Notes: generated by a model not told the origin, from the sequence alone. Positions 1 through 9,829 are shown, counted from the stretch's first letter. The stretch: 37,535 bases of DNA from DATLBY01 sp035526665 (GCA_035526665.1 DATLBY010000439.1:1-37535), one strand, 5' to 3'. Translations and numbers: made by a program.

Positions 1-633
1 TGCGAAGTACAGCATCCAGTGAGGTGGCACGTTTGGAGTCAGGTGGGCGGATGGCGAGATGCCGCCGATGTATTCCTCGCCATTCTGAATATGCAGATAG
101 CCAGATGGATCTTTCTCTCCGGCTGAGATGTTCCAGTGGAACAGACCTGTGTAGAAGCGTTTCGCGCCTTCGACATCCGGAGTGTTCAGGTCGGCCCAGC
201 AAAGCGTCCCCGGTACACCGGTAAGCCCCAGGCCTATGTGTTTTTTAGCTTGCCAAACGGAGAAGACGGCTCCCGCCGGATCCGCTAGAACAGCCATGCG
301 GCCAATATCAAAAACATCGAAGGCCGGGGCCAGGATTTTTCCGCCCAACTCTGCCGCCTTTGCGGCGCTCTGGTCGGCGCTCCCGGTGGAAATGTAGAGC
401 ATCCAGTGAGGCGGAACGCCCTGCGAGCGCTCTTCGGGGCGCATGGTGTAAGCGGCGGCGACATGGGCATCTTCAAGCTGAAACATCGAATAAAAATCGT
501 TTGGTCCCATGGGACGGTCCACCACTTGCCACCCGAACAGCGATGTATAAAATGTTTTGGCGGCAGGCTGATCGGTAGTGGCGAGCTCAACCCAGCAGAA
601 TGCACCCGGTGCATGTTTTTCGATGTGTGGCAT
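1..633 (-). CDS. VOC (glyoxalase/bleomycin-resistance fold) family protein, C-terminus beyond window
   Basis: The first 211 residues are read; the gene runs off the left edge without a stop. It has two tandem vicinal-oxygen-chelate modules. Each opens with an aromatic-Cys-Trp-x-[ED]-L start (FCWVEL near residue 12, LCWADL near 145) and contains the same PPHWMLY string (residues 74-80 and 203-209), so the halves are clearly homologous. VOC proteins bind a metal or small ligand in the cytosol; the substrate here cannot be named. The ATG has no Shine-Dalgarno, but a perfect TATAAT lies 6 nt before it (640-645), suggesting a leaderless transcript starting just after the receptor gene's terminator. 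The family call is firm; the function is open. Confidence 0.85.
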   Translation of the reverse strand, partial: MPHIEKHAPGAFCWVELATTDQPAAKTFYTSLFGWQVVDRPMGPNDFYSMFQLEDAHVAAAYTMRPEERSQGVPPHWMLYISTGSADQSAAKAAELGGKILAPAFDVFDIGRMAVLADPAGAVFSVWQAKKHIGLGLTGVPGTLCWADLNTPDVEGAKRFYTGLFHWNISAGEKDPSGYLHIQNGEEYIGGISPSAHLTPNVPPHWMLYFA

Positions 634-658
634 TCCGGAATTATAAATCAGATCGGCC

Positions 659-692
659 AAAAAAACAGGCTATCCTCCCGAGGGAGGAAGCC
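659..692 (-). terminator. Intrinsic terminator of the Oar-type receptor gene
   Basis: On the minus strand a GC-rich hairpin (668-692) pairs GGCT and CCTCC with GGAGG and AGCC around a CTCG loop. It is followed after two bases by seven U residues (659-665). It lies about 50 nt after the stop of the large receptor gene and directly upstream of the VOC gene, so it isolates the two transcripts. This is the clearest rho-independent terminator in the window. Confidence 0.85.
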
Positions 693-740
693 GGTCTTTA
701 GGTCCGAACTGATACGCCGGCGCCAGCCGTAACGTGCGTA

Positions 741-3700
741 CTAGAAGGACAGGCGCAAACCTAGGCGCAGAATGCGCTCCGCGACGTCACGCCCGTATGC
801 ATTTGTACCCGTAATTTCAAACACTCCCGTCTTAAACGTGCCATCGGAGTTCAACTGTAAATTGTTGATGCCGCCGCTCGGGTTGGAAAACTTCGGAGTA
901 TTGGTCCAGTTGAAGGCCTCGGCTCGAAACTCGATGTTCGCCTTTTCGCCCATGCCAAAACGGCGGAAGAGGCCAAGATCGGAGTTGAAGGCGCCAGGAC
1001 CACGCAGGCTATTGAAACCAGCCGTGCCGAAGCGGGCCTCGGTCACGCGAGCAAACGCAGTGTAGTCGTAGTAAGGATGACCAGTTCCGATCCCCCCGAG
1101 TTTCGCCACTTGCGGCTTCACCTGATCGGCGCGCTGATCGTTCCCCGGCATGCGGAGCGAACCGCCATCCGAAGTGACGCTGAAGGGCGAGCCGCTTAGA
1201 TACCCGGTGAGTGTGTTGATTTGCCAGCCGCTCACAACGCTCCTGACCACGGCGTTATTCGTGTCCCAGTGCCGGCCGCGTCCGAAGGGCAGCTCCAGGA
1301 TCGCGCTGAATTGCAGGTTGTGAGTGCGGTCGGAGTTCAGTACAGTGCGGTTCAGGCTGAGATAGTTGGTCGCCTTAATACGCGGACCGGCGTTATTTTC
1401 CTCCTCGCAGCACAGCCCGATCACCTTCGACCAAGTGTATGCGGTGGCTACCTGAATTCCATGCGAGAAGCGCCTGTTCAACTGAGTCTGCAGCGAGTGA
1501 TACGTCGAATAGGAGATTCCGTCCACGAGACTGGTACCCGCCGTGCGGCCGAATTTTGCGAAGAGAGGTTGACCCGCCCGGTCCAGTCCGGGAACCTGAC
1601 CGGCGTTCACATCGATTACGCTGGGCGTGTGGACCGACCGGTTGGCGACATAGGCGGCCTGTCCCACGAACCCGCCGCCTAACTGCCGCTCGATAGTCGC
1701 ATTCCAATTCAAAATGTAGCCGCGAGTATAGCTGTCGCCCGTCGTGGTGACAGCGTAATTCGAAGGCACCGGGATCAGACCATTTCCGAGGTCCGGCACG
1801 GGTACCTGGGGTAGACCTTGGCTGAGCGTGGTGGCCCACCCGAGAGAAGTAGGCGCCGAGATATTCAGCGCAGCCAGCACGGGATAATTGGTGCGCAATG
1901 GCCGCGCCAGATTCCACGGATCCCAGTTGATGCCGAATCCGCTACGCAGCACGGTCTTCTCGTTGGCGCGGTAGACAACTCCGAGCCGCGGCGAGAAGTA
2001 CAGGTTGCCGACCTTCGTCCCGCAGTCTTTCGGTATGGTTCCGATGCCACAGACCATCATCTGGTTGCTGTCGAAGTTATAGCGCTCCACGCCGCGGTCG
2101 GCGCGGGTCGGCAGCGGGAAGTATTCGTATCTAGTCCCGAAGTTCAGGGTCAGATTCCGGCTCGCCTGCCACTGGTCGCGCACATAGAAGCTGTACATTC
2201 CAGTGCGGGTGGTGTATTCGTCTGGCACCTGCAGCAGACGTCCGCCGTCAGTTACCAGCCCTAAAAGATAAGACGCCATCGCGTTGTACTGGCTTCCCGG
2301 GGAGGTCACAACCTGGCCGGTTGCATTCAGACTCGACAACTGAGTCGGACCTTGGCCGAAGTTGAACCGCCCCGCCGCCGTGGCGCTGCCGGCGCTCGGG
2401 AATTCGGGCTGCGTATGGTTCAGTGCGAGCTTATAGATATCGAAGCCGAACCGTATGTTGTGATTTCCCTTTGTCCAATTGAAGTTGGACACATATTGGA
2501 ATTGCGGATCGTGGCGGAAGTACGGCAGAACAGTGTCCTGATTACCGAATGCTTCAAAGCCGGTAATCTGGAATCCTGCATCTCCCGATTCGAACCGGCG
2601 CGTCCCGTTCGTGCCAGGAATCTTGTACACGTCCCGTGCCCTGTTTGGTCCCAGCCCGGGCTGCTCCACATTAGCGTCCATCAGCGTATAGCCAAAGTAG
2701 GCATCTATCAGGAACGTGGGAGAGAGAACGTAGGTGGTCGCGAGTGTGCCGCTCCAGGTCCCTCCGTACCCGATCCCGGCATTTGCGGCGCCGGTGACGC
2801 CAGTTCCTCCTCCCGCTTCTCCAAACACCGTCGGATTACTTACGTCGAATTTCAGCCAGCTCAGACGGGCGAAGGACGTCCATTTCTCCGAAATGTTGTA
2901 GTTCACCTTGCTGTCAACGGTACGCCGGTCAAACGTGAACGGCGCGCCGGCATAGTGGTTGTTGGTCAGTACGTTGGTGGGTACGTTGGGTACCGGCAGC
3001 ATATCGTTTAGCAACCGCAGGGCAAGCGGATGGATGCGATTAGCTGGGATGATATTGCCGGGGAACGGGGTCCGGCCAGTTCCGTCCGGATTTCCCGTCG
3101 CGGGATCGTAGATCGTGGTGCTGGAAGCGCTCAAGTCTCCCGTTCGCATGGCTGCCGAAGGAATGTTGTTGAATCGCGAAGCAAAGCGGCGATCGGTACT
3201 TCCCTCGTAGCTCACAAAGTAGAACAGCTTATTTTTTACGATGGGGCCGCCTAGGCGTCCTCCATTCTGGTTATAAACAAACTTCGGCGTTTGCTGGTTG
3301 ACCGGTTGGAAAAAAGGACGCGACTGGCTCCAGTTGCCCAGGTGATACCAGAAGCCTGCGCCGTGCAAATCATTAGATCCCGATCGCACCTGCACCGTCA
3401 CGGCGGCGCCACCAGCCAATCCCTGCTCCGCATCGAAGCTGTTTGTAACGATATTCACTGTCTCAATCGATTCGAGGGCGGGAACATAAGAAGCAATATG
3501 CGGCAGCCATACGTTTGTCGCACTGGCGCCGTCGATACGTGTGTTGTTGGCCGCCCGGTTCACTCCATTCGTGCTCCAGGACATGGAGCGCGACGGGTTG
3601 GAGCCAACGGAATGCGGCGTACCGTTCATGGCGATGCCTGGAATAGTCACAAAGAGTGCCTGGTAGTTCCGTTGTCCGGGGACTGGAACATCAGTCAGGG

Positions 3701-4145
3701 TTTTTGTTGTAATCTCCGCCCGTACTTCCGCGCGATCCGTCTGCAGTGTCTGCGCCTGGGCCGACACTTCCACTGTTTCGGAGACATTGCCGACCTGCAT
3801 AGTAAAATCGACGCGCGCGATACTGTTGATCGTCACCGCAACGCTTGTCTCAGCCATGGGTCGAAAGCCTTCTTTGGTGGTTTTGACGTCATAGGTGCCG
3901 CTCTGGACCGTGGAGAGGCTGTAGCCACCTTCCTCATTTGTAGTCGTGGTGCGCACCTGATTGGTTTCTTTACTAGTGATGGTGACCGTGGCGCCGGGAA
4001 CGGCCGCGCCGGACGCGTCCTTGACGTTTCCGACGATCGAACCATAGAGAACCTGCGACCAGGCGGGAATCGGCGAGCTCAAAAACAGCCCCACTGCGCA
4101 AACAGCAACCAGCAGCGGCACAGCAATGCTTTCGAATCTTGACAT
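741..4145 (-). CDS. Oar-type TonB-dependent receptor with N-terminal carboxypeptidase-regulatory domain
   Basis: Predicted outer-membrane protein of 1,134 residues. A signal peptide (about 1-30, cleavage after PAWS) precedes a CarboxypepD_reg-like beta-sandwich (about 34-118; pattern GSIVGNVKDASGAAVPGA). A plug-like region (about 150-260) and a long barrel rich in alternating aromatic residues follow, and the protein ends in Leu-Ser-Phe as outer-membrane barrels do. Acidobacteriota carry many such proteins; the family imports large or scarce substrates or acts in adhesion, and the ligand here is unknown. The chosen ATG at 4145 has a GGGAGG Shine-Dalgarno; an in-frame start 14 codons upstream would spoil the signal peptide. 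A TGCTACATT extended -10-like element lies about 40-50 nt upstream. The gene stands alone and ends at a strong terminator. Confidence 0.9.
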   Translation of the reverse strand: MSRFESIAVPLLVAVCAVGLFLSSPIPAWSQVLYGSIVGNVKDASGAAVPGATVTITSKETNQVRTTTTNEEGGYSLSTVQSGTYDVKTTKEGFRPMAETSVAVTINSIARVDFTMQVGNVSETVEVSAQAQTLQTDRAEVRAEITTKTLTDVPVPGQRNYQALFVTIPGIAMNGTPHSVGSNPSRSMSWSTNGVNRAANNTRIDGASATNVWLPHIASYVPALESIETVNIVTNSFDAEQGLAGGAAVTVQVRSGSNDLHGAGFWYHLGNWSQSRPFFQPVNQQTPKFVYNQNGGRLGGPIVKNKLFYFVSYEGSTDRRFASRFNNIPSAAMRTGDLSASSTTIYDPATGNPDGTGRTPFPGNIIPANRIHPLALRLLNDMLPVPNVPTNVLTNNHYAGAPFTFDRRTVDSKVNYNISEKWTSFARLSWLKFDVSNPTVFGEAGGGTGVTGAANAGIGYGGTWSGTLATTYVLSPTFLIDAYFGYTLMDANVEQPGLGPNRARDVYKIPGTNGTRRFESGDAGFQITGFEAFGNQDTVLPYFRHDPQFQYVSNFNWTKGNHNIRFGFDIYKLALNHTQPEFPSAGSATAAGRFNFGQGPTQLSSLNATGQVVTSPGSQYNAMASYLLGLVTDGGRLLQVPDEYTTRTGMYSFYVRDQWQASRNLTLNFGTRYEYFPLPTRADRGVERYNFDSNQMMVCGIGTIPKDCGTKVGNLYFSPRLGVVYRANEKTVLRSGFGINWDPWNLARPLRTNYPVLAALNISAPTSLGWATTLSQGLPQVPVPDLGNGLIPVPSNYAVTTTGDSYTRGYILNWNATIERQLGGGFVGQAAYVANRSVHTPSVIDVNAGQVPGLDRAGQPLFAKFGRTAGTSLVDGISYSTYHSLQTQLNRRFSHGIQVATAYTWSKVIGLCCEEENNAGPRIKATNYLSLNRTVLNSDRTHNLQFSAILELPFGRGRHWDTNNAVVRSVVSGWQINTLTGYLSGSPFSVTSDGGSLRMPGNDQRADQVKPQVAKLGGIGTGHPYYDYTAFARVTEARFGTAGFNSLRGPGAFNSDLGLFRRFGMGEKANIEFRAEAFNWTNTPKFSNPSGGINNLQLNSDGTFKTGVFEITGTNAYGRDVAERILRLGLRLSF

Positions 4146-4249
4146 GAAGACCTCCCTGAGGGCGCCGGGGCCCTTTGTTACAGCCAATGTAGCAAAATTT
4201 GATTTTTATTGCCCGGGCGCGTAGCCGTTTGGCTGATGAGGAGGGAGGC

Positions 4250-4702
4250 TTACCGGGGGTATTGTCCCGTGACGTAGGCGTGCAACTGGTTGATTGTCTC
4301 TTCCTGCGCCGAGATAATCCAGTTCACCAGGTCGCCGATCGATACCATGCCCACCACTTCAGTTCCGTCCACTACGGGAAGGTGGCGAATCCGCTTGTCG
4401 GACATCATGCGCATGCACTCGTCCACGGTAGATTCCGGCGTGGCAAAGAAGCTGGGCGGACTCATGATTTCATGCACGAGAGTCTCGCGCGAAGTCTTTC
4501 CCACTAGAATGACCTTGCGGGCATAATCCCGCTCGGAGAGGATGCCGCGGAGTTTGCCGCCCTCAATGACGAGGAGCGCACCCACGTTCTTTTCCGCCAT
4601 TAGCTGCAATGCTTCAAAAACGGTCGCGTTGCCTTCTACCGACCAAACGTTTGATTCCGCCTTGCCCGCTAGCACGAATCGAATTTGATCTGTCAGGTTC
4701 AT
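4250..4702 (-). CDS. CBS-domain-pair protein
   Basis: A 150-residue cytosolic protein that is essentially one Bateman module. CBS1 spans about 15-65, with the GALLVIEGGKLRGILSERD segment. CBS2 spans about 75-140, with HEIMSPP, then RHLPVVDGTEVVGMVSIGDLV. Such modules bind adenine nucleotides or related ligands and report energy status to a partner; here no catalytic domain is fused. The ATG at 4702 is chosen over an upstream in-frame start because GGAGGG sits 5 nt before it. It lies upstream of the receptor gene on the same strand with a 104-bp gap, so co-transcription is possible but not shown. The partner protein cannot be deduced. Confidence 0.88.
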   Translation of the reverse strand: MNLTDQIRFVLAGKAESNVWSVEGNATVFEALQLMAEKNVGALLVIEGGKLRGILSERDYARKVILVGKTSRETLVHEIMSPPSFFATPESTVDECMRMMSDKRIRHLPVVDGTEVVGMVSIGDLVNWIISAQEETINQLHAYVTGQYPR

Positions 4703-4847
4703 GTTACCCTCCAGGTGCAAACAATCATACGCCAAAACAACGCGGCTTTAAAGCGTGCTGCTTCGGCTTTGCCGACAAATTCAGACATGATCTCGACAGT
4801 GCCTGTAGCCATCCTAGCCGCGAGTTGGGTGTAACTGTAGCCGTCGG

Positions 4848-5165
4848 TTACGTTCCGTATTGCGCCGCAGCCTTGTCAATCGATGGGCCCGCCTTTGCAA
4901 GATCTTGTGGGTTCATGACCGGACGGAACGAGAGGGTTGCGTTGAAGGCGAGGAACCAAGGCTCAGCGATTGCCGGAATGTCCGAGGAGTCCTTCATGTC
5001 GAATATGATTGAACCCGAACGTTGGCCGTTGTCGTCGGCGAAGAAATAGGCTGCTTCCGGTTTGAGATCGGCCAGAATTCGTTCGACAGTCGAGCCCAGG
5101 GTTCCGGCCTTCGCGGCGGCATTTCCGGTCTCCACGGGAATGGATACTCTCAGCAACATTCGCAT
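4848..5165 (-). CDS. Small conserved protein of unknown function (105 aa)
   Basis: I do not assign a function. The protein is soluble, without signal peptide or membrane segment. The pattern (short beta strand MRMLLRVSIPVE, an AAKAGTL helix, EAAYFFAD, then a RSGSIIFDM strand and an AEPWFLAFNA helix) fits a small dimeric alpha/beta (ferredoxin-like) barrel. Similar acidobacterial proteins are, from memory, sometimes labelled as a pantothenate synthetase without clear basis. The start is well supported: AGGAGG lies 8 nt before the ATG. The next gene upstream is a frameshifted DUF3303, another small protein that probably has a similar fold, so the pair may be related in role. Confidence 0.75.
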   Translation of the reverse strand: MRMLLRVSIPVETGNAAAKAGTLGSTVERILADLKPEAAYFFADDNGQRSGSIIFDMKDSSDIPAIAEPWFLAFNATLSFRPVMNPQDLAKAGPSIDKAAAQYGT

Positions 5166-5479
5166 TAGAACTTCCTCCTCAGTCGTAGGTTCGCCTGATT
5201 ATATTACGATTCGTCTGAATCGAGGGCGTTCGCGCCCTCGAGCAACCGGAAGTTGGTTATCTTCTTGTGGTGGTCACTTTCCGGGGGTTGCCGGCGTGGA
5301 TCCCGGTCCGGCTCACGACTAACGCCAGTAGCGGCGGGCCGGGCCATTGGTTACTGCGGCTGCCTCGGATGGCGCGGCGCTCAACCAGAATCAACCTTGC
5401 ACTGAGTTTAGTGCGGAAAGGGAAGATGGTGGAGCCGTTCGAGAATCACCGTCATGGCTGGCGGCCCATAAAGAAATCG
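5166..5479. other. Gene-free stretch with one stable hairpin
   Basis: These 314 bases hold no convincing reading frame on either strand. The only clear structure is the 20-nt perfect hairpin at 5221-5240. The side near 5165 carries the Shine-Dalgarno of the small conserved gene. I see no tRNA, IS end or repeat. Confidence 0.5.
5221..5240. repeat. Perfect 8-bp hairpin with TTCG/CGAA loop
   Basis: CGAGGGCG and CGCCCTCG flank TTCG (read on plus). The stem is fully GC-rich and has no U-tract on either side, so it is not a canonical intrinsic terminator. It sits about 55 nt upstream of the small conserved gene at 4848-5165 and could act as a transcript-end stabiliser or leader structure. Confidence 0.55.
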
Positions 5480-5793
5480 TTATCGGCTTGTTAATCCGTC
5501 GCGCCAAGCCATTACTTCGAGTTCCACCCGGACTGCGTCCTCGACGGCAACTACGGGGCGGGCCTGGAATTCAAATGCGGGGAGCATCGAGCAAAACTTG
5601 TGCACCGTTAACGGATCGTCGCAGTCCACCACATATGCCCACCCCAGTCGCCCACCCGCACTACGAAGCCCTCGATTTTGAAACTGGCCGGCGCCTTCCA
5701 CTGACCGAACACATCAAGGATTCGCTTCTGGGTGTTCTCGTACTCCATCGGCGAACCTTGGGGGCGTTCGAACCAGCTGATCATGTACTTCAT
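5480..5793 (-). pseudogene. DUF3303-family protein, broken by a one-base frameshift
   Basis: The first frame starts at an ATG with a good Shine-Dalgarno (GGAGATGAG) and reads MKYMISWFERPQGSP through VVRVGDWGG. It then falls out of frame near 5630-5640. The next frame continues with the expected VVDCDDPLTVHKF and ends in LEVMAWRDGL, the usual end of DUF3303 proteins. Joining the frames gives an almost complete protein of about 104 residues, so only one base appears missing, at a GTGGTGG repeat where polymerase slippage or sequencing error is easy. Members are small dimeric alpha/beta barrels of unknown function. It could be a recent pseudogene or an assembly error. Confidence 0.75.
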
Positions 5794-5883
5794 CTCATCT
5801 CCTAAAGTGCAAATGATCTACCGATCACGGCCGCTTACGTCTACTCCGGCGATAGGTGTTGGGCAACAGTCAAGGCGTTGAGC

Positions 5884-6984
5884 TTAAGGCTCCCAGATGG
5901 TTCCGGCGATAAATCGTTCAGGATGCTCTTTGGTGTTGTAATAATACACCGAAACCAGCTTGCCGTCCTGGCGCTGCACGGTCCGCGGGTAGCCGAGATC
6001 CCAGCTGCCGCCGTCCTCCCGGAGCACGATTTCGTCGCTCCACGCCCGCCCCTGATCGGCACTGATCCGGGCGCGAACTCCAAATGGCTCTAGCCGCCGG
6101 CCGTAGATCAGCACCAGGCGGTTGTCTCGCAGCTTGACCAGACTTGGCGGGTTCCCACCGGTCTCCGGGGCTGGCCGGCCAAGGCGCTTCCAGGTGTACC
6201 CGTCGTCATTGGACAGATACGTGTCGATAAACTTGCGATACCTGACGGCCGTCAAAATAGTTTTGTCGTCCAAGCGAACCGAAGCGGGCATGATGGCGTA
6301 TTCGTCTCCCTCCGGTTCCGGCGTGACGAAGGAGACGAACTTCCACGTCTTTCCCCCATCTCTTGTGCGCACACAGATCACCCGGCCTTCCTTCCGGTTG
6401 GACTTGGCGGCCGTAAGAAACATCGTCAAATCGTGTTTGCCGTTCACCAGGTAATCCGTCCGCGCGGCGATGCCCGGCTGTCCAAAATTGGGCAGGGCGC
6501 ACGGGCCCTCCCACGACTTGCCCCGATCCAGCGAGTAGTAGTAGCGGGACACTCCATCGTTGATGCTCGTCATGCGCGCCGTCAGCAGGAAGTTTGGGTC
6601 GGTAAAATCGATGCCGCCGGGACAATCATGGATAGGCTTGCCGCCGCTCCCGGTGGGTACGCCAGCCACCTTTTGACCCGGCGGCGGCCTAAGACCCTCG
6701 GGCTTCTCGATTTTCCAGCTGAGGCCGCCATCCAGAGAGCGAGCCAGCACGTGTTCTGCCGGACGTGTGTAATCGATGGAATGTCCCTGCCGGCTGGGGC
6801 GAAAATATCCGACTTCGAAACCTACCAGGATCTCGTCGCCCCATGACCAGATCCCGTGATTCGCCGGCCAGCCTCCAAAACGGCCCTCCTGCTCGAAAAC
6901 CACTACGTTTTGCGCATTCGGAGCCTTGGCTAGCGTCGGGCAGGCAAACATCGCGACAGCTGCCGCTATATTGAGTATTTTCAT
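5884..6984 (-). CDS. Secreted sialidase-like (BNR/Asp-box) beta-propeller protein
   Basis: About 366 residues with an N-terminal signal peptide (MKILNIAAAVAMFACPTLAKA). At least five Asp-box-like S/T-x-D-x-G-x-[TS]-W motifs (SLDGGLSW, SLDRGKSW, TRDGGKTW, SNDDGYTW, SADQGRAW) space out a six-bladed propeller typical of the sialidase superfamily. The catalytic Arg triad and Tyr/Glu pair cannot be confirmed by eye, so it may be a glycosidase or a binding propeller. Its ATG lies 13 nt after the stop of the upstream esterase gene, so the two are almost certainly co-transcribed; a TTG four codons earlier is a less likely start. The export signal and esterase neighbour suggest extracellular or periplasmic carbohydrate or ester turnover. 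Confidence 0.8.
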   Translation of the reverse strand: MKILNIAAAVAMFACPTLAKAPNAQNVVVFEQEGRFGGWPANHGIWSWGDEILVGFEVGYFRPSRQGHSIDYTRPAEHVLARSLDGGLSWKIEKPEGLRPPPGQKVAGVPTGSGGKPIHDCPGGIDFTDPNFLLTARMTSINDGVSRYYYSLDRGKSWEGPCALPNFGQPGIAARTDYLVNGKHDLTMFLTAAKSNRKEGRVICVRTRDGGKTWKFVSFVTPEPEGDEYAIMPASVRLDDKTILTAVRYRKFIDTYLSNDDGYTWKRLGRPAPETGGNPPSLVKLRDNRLVLIYGRRLEPFGVRARISADQGRAWSDEIVLREDGGSWDLGYPRTVQRQDGKLVSVYYYNTKEHPERFIAGTIWEP

Positions 6985-6997
6985 TCCCGGTCCCAAA

Positions 6998-7999
<1,002 letters not shown>

Positions 8000-8049
8000 G
8001 GCTCCGCCAAGATACCACATGGCGGGGCTAAACCCACATCAACCCGGGC

Positions 8050-8835
8050 TTAAAAGGTAAGCGAAATCGTCGCTTCCACCTGGTTGCGTTGCGTGCCGGT
8101 GGACGACGCGTTGAATGTCTGGTCTACCCAGCGTGTGTAGCGCACACCCGGGACAATTCGAATTCCAAAATCGTCAATGAACTGCAGGCCGAGCCCAGCA
8201 ACGGCGCCCCGCGCATTGCGTTTGGTTGGCATAATAGGCGTTGTCGAACAACAACTTGTAGTTCCCGTGCCGATGGTCGTGTCCGTGGAAGTGCGGATGC
8301 CCGAGGCCCGGCGAACCGCCCCGCCGATTTCCCCGAACCAGCGCCAACCCGGCTGGTGGCGGTCTTTCCCGTAATACCGGATGGTCACCGGCAGATCGAA
8401 GAAGCGGGCTCGCGTATCTTCATTGCGGATCGTATGTCTGCGTTCATCGGCAAGCGTGGTTGGATTGTCGGTGCCCTCGAAAATGTCGCTGTTTTTCCGG
8501 TAGGCGGCGCGCCGCATGAAAAGACCTGCATTGATCGCAAAGCGCTCGGTTATGGCGGCCTGCGCTGTTACTCCATAGCCTACCCGGTGCCATAGGTCGG
8601 TGGCGCCTGTCGTGGTGTAAATGGAATCCGACGGAGGACTGCTGACCACGCTGTCCGTCGTGCGGTTTGGGATCAGGTGGAAGGCGAGCACACTCAGCGT
8701 CGCGCCCATGGAGAAGCGGCGGACATAAGAATGCGATTCCAATACCTCAGGCCGGACCGGCGCGCTCGGTGGTGTCTGAGCGTAGAGACTAAGACCAGAC
8801 AACAGCAGTGCGGCTACACGAACTCTGCTTTTCAT
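8050..8835 (-). CDS. Outer-membrane beta-barrel protein
   Basis: 261 residues. A signal peptide (MKSRVRVAALLLSGLSLYAQ) is followed by a chain of amphipathic strands with aromatic girdle residues, ending in Thr-Ile-Ser-Leu-Thr-Phe, a classic BAM-recognised C-terminal strand. Patterns such as VAGLGLQFIDDFGIRIVPGVRYTRW resemble OmpA/OmpW-like small barrels. A run of Ser/Thr/Cys (GTGTTSCCSTTP) near residue 200 looks like an extracellular loop. The first in-frame ATG lies 10 codons upstream, but the signal peptide fixes the start at 8835, which has only a weak ribosome site. It lies 50 nt upstream of the esterase gene on the same strand and may share its transcript. Function is not assignable. Confidence 0.78.
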   Translation of the reverse strand: MKSRVRVAALLLSGLSLYAQTPPSAPVRPEVLESHSYVRRFSMGATLSVLAFHLIPNRTTDSVVSSPPSDSIYTTTGATDLWHRVGYGVTAQAAITERFAINAGLFMRRAAYRKNSDIFEGTDNPTTLADERRHTIRNEDTRARFFDLPVTIRYYGKDRHQPGWRWFGEIGGAVRRASGIRTSTDTTIGTGTTSCCSTTPIMPTKRNARGAVAGLGLQFIDDFGIRIVPGVRYTRWVDQTFNASSTGTQRNQVEATISLTF

Positions 8836-8946
8836 AGATAGATTAGAAATAACGTAAATACTCATTAGAAGGTATCAGAAGGCCGCAGCGTCTTGTCACG
8901 AGCCTTTACCTAGAGTAGCGTGCTGCCGCCGCACCTTTAGGTTTGA

Positions 8947-8961
8947 GGCCGGTAGCCGGCC
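8947..8961 (-). terminator. GC-rich hairpin after the methyltransferase gene, no U-tract
   Basis: GGCCGG and CCGGCC flank a 3-nt loop, only a few bases past the stop codon at 8968. The position fits a terminator or mRNA 3' stabiliser, but there is no run of U after it, so the call is tentative. Confidence 0.35.
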
Positions 8962-8967
8962 GGCGGC

Positions 8968-9696
8968 TCATTCGGAAGGTTTCTGCAGCACAAACCGGTA
9001 CGGATAAACCGGTGTGAGAGCTGCTGGGAATTTGACGCCGAACTGAAGCACCCAGCGGCCCTTCTCAATCCGGCACATTTCCGGCTCGGCCGGCGTCATC
9101 GCCGAGAGCGCGGAGGCCAACTGTTCCGCGGGATATTGCAGTGTGGCCGGATGTTCGCTGAACCAGTGGATCACGGAGTTGGCGATTGGAAAAACAGCCC
9201 GCTCAAAGGTGTAGAACCAGCGGGGCACGCAGGATTCCACCAGGATAAGCTTGCCTCCGGGCCGGAGCACGCGCATGGCCTCCTTCAACGCCGTTTGTGT
9301 ATTCGTCCAGCTCTCCGCTACCGAGCGCCCCACCAGGTGATGCAAAAGCATGACCATTAATACGGCGTCGAACTCGCCATCGGCTTCCGGGATCGATAGA
9401 GCGCTCCCGGTCCTGAACGTGACGTTCGCCGGGCGGCTGTATTGCGCTGGCAGGTCGTCCAGAAAGAGATCCAGCGCAACGATTTCGCGCGCTAGCGACG
9501 TATCGTAATCAAAAACGCCGCCGTTGCCTATATCCATGAGTTTGCCACATCCTCTCAAAGCTTCGTTGAGAGAGGCACGAATGGCCGCATACGTATCCAG
9601 TTGCTGTACGTTCGAGTTGTATTCGGATAAATTGTCCCGGAAAAACGAGGAATTCTTCTCGACGCTGGAGGCGGACTGGTGGGGTTTATCGCTCAT
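8968..9696 (-). CDS. Class I SAM-dependent methyltransferase
   Basis: 242 residues starting MSDKPHQSAS. The Rossmann pattern is recognisable: a modified motif I (KLMDIGNGGVFDY, about 60-72), the acidic end of strand 2 (IVALDLF), motif IV (FDAVLMVMLLHHL) and post-motif MRVLRPGGKLILVES. The C-terminal part (PRWFYTFERAVFP through SEHPATLQYP) probably forms the substrate lid. The target is unknown. An ATG at 9714 and a much longer open frame reaching 10065 exist, but the longer frame lies antisense to rmuC and has no family-like sequence. A TAGAAT -10-like hexamer (9713-9718) overlaps the 9714 ATG, which favours 9696. The gene is divergent from rmuC and separate from the barrel gene downstream. 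Confidence 0.8.
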   Translation of the reverse strand: MSDKPHQSASSVEKNSSFFRDNLSEYNSNVQQLDTYAAIRASLNEALRGCGKLMDIGNGGVFDYDTSLAREIVALDLFLDDLPAQYSRPANVTFRTGSALSIPEADGEFDAVLMVMLLHHLVGRSVAESWTNTQTALKEAMRVLRPGGKLILVESCVPRWFYTFERAVFPIANSVIHWFSEHPATLQYPAEQLASALSAMTPAEPEMCRIEKGRWVLQFGVKFPAALTPVYPYRFVLQKPSE

Positions 9697-9829
9697 CGTT
9701 TGGACGTGCCTCATTCTATCGCGTCGTCGCTTGAGGGGCTGTTCCAGAGCTGGCGGAAGAGAGTACAACGGTAGAATTGAGCAATGAATCCTATCACCCG
9801 GTGGAACCGGACCGCGAGACAGAAGCGCA

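Noticed and set aside
3291..4142. Plus-strand open frame of 283 codons antisense to the receptor gene
   Set aside because: It mirrors the receptor coding strand, has no family-like sequence and no ribosome site; the minus-strand gene is certain.
5807..5832. Possible terminator TGATC-GGTA-GATCA on the minus strand
   Set aside because: The stem has only 5 bp, is AT-rich and lacks a clean U-tract.
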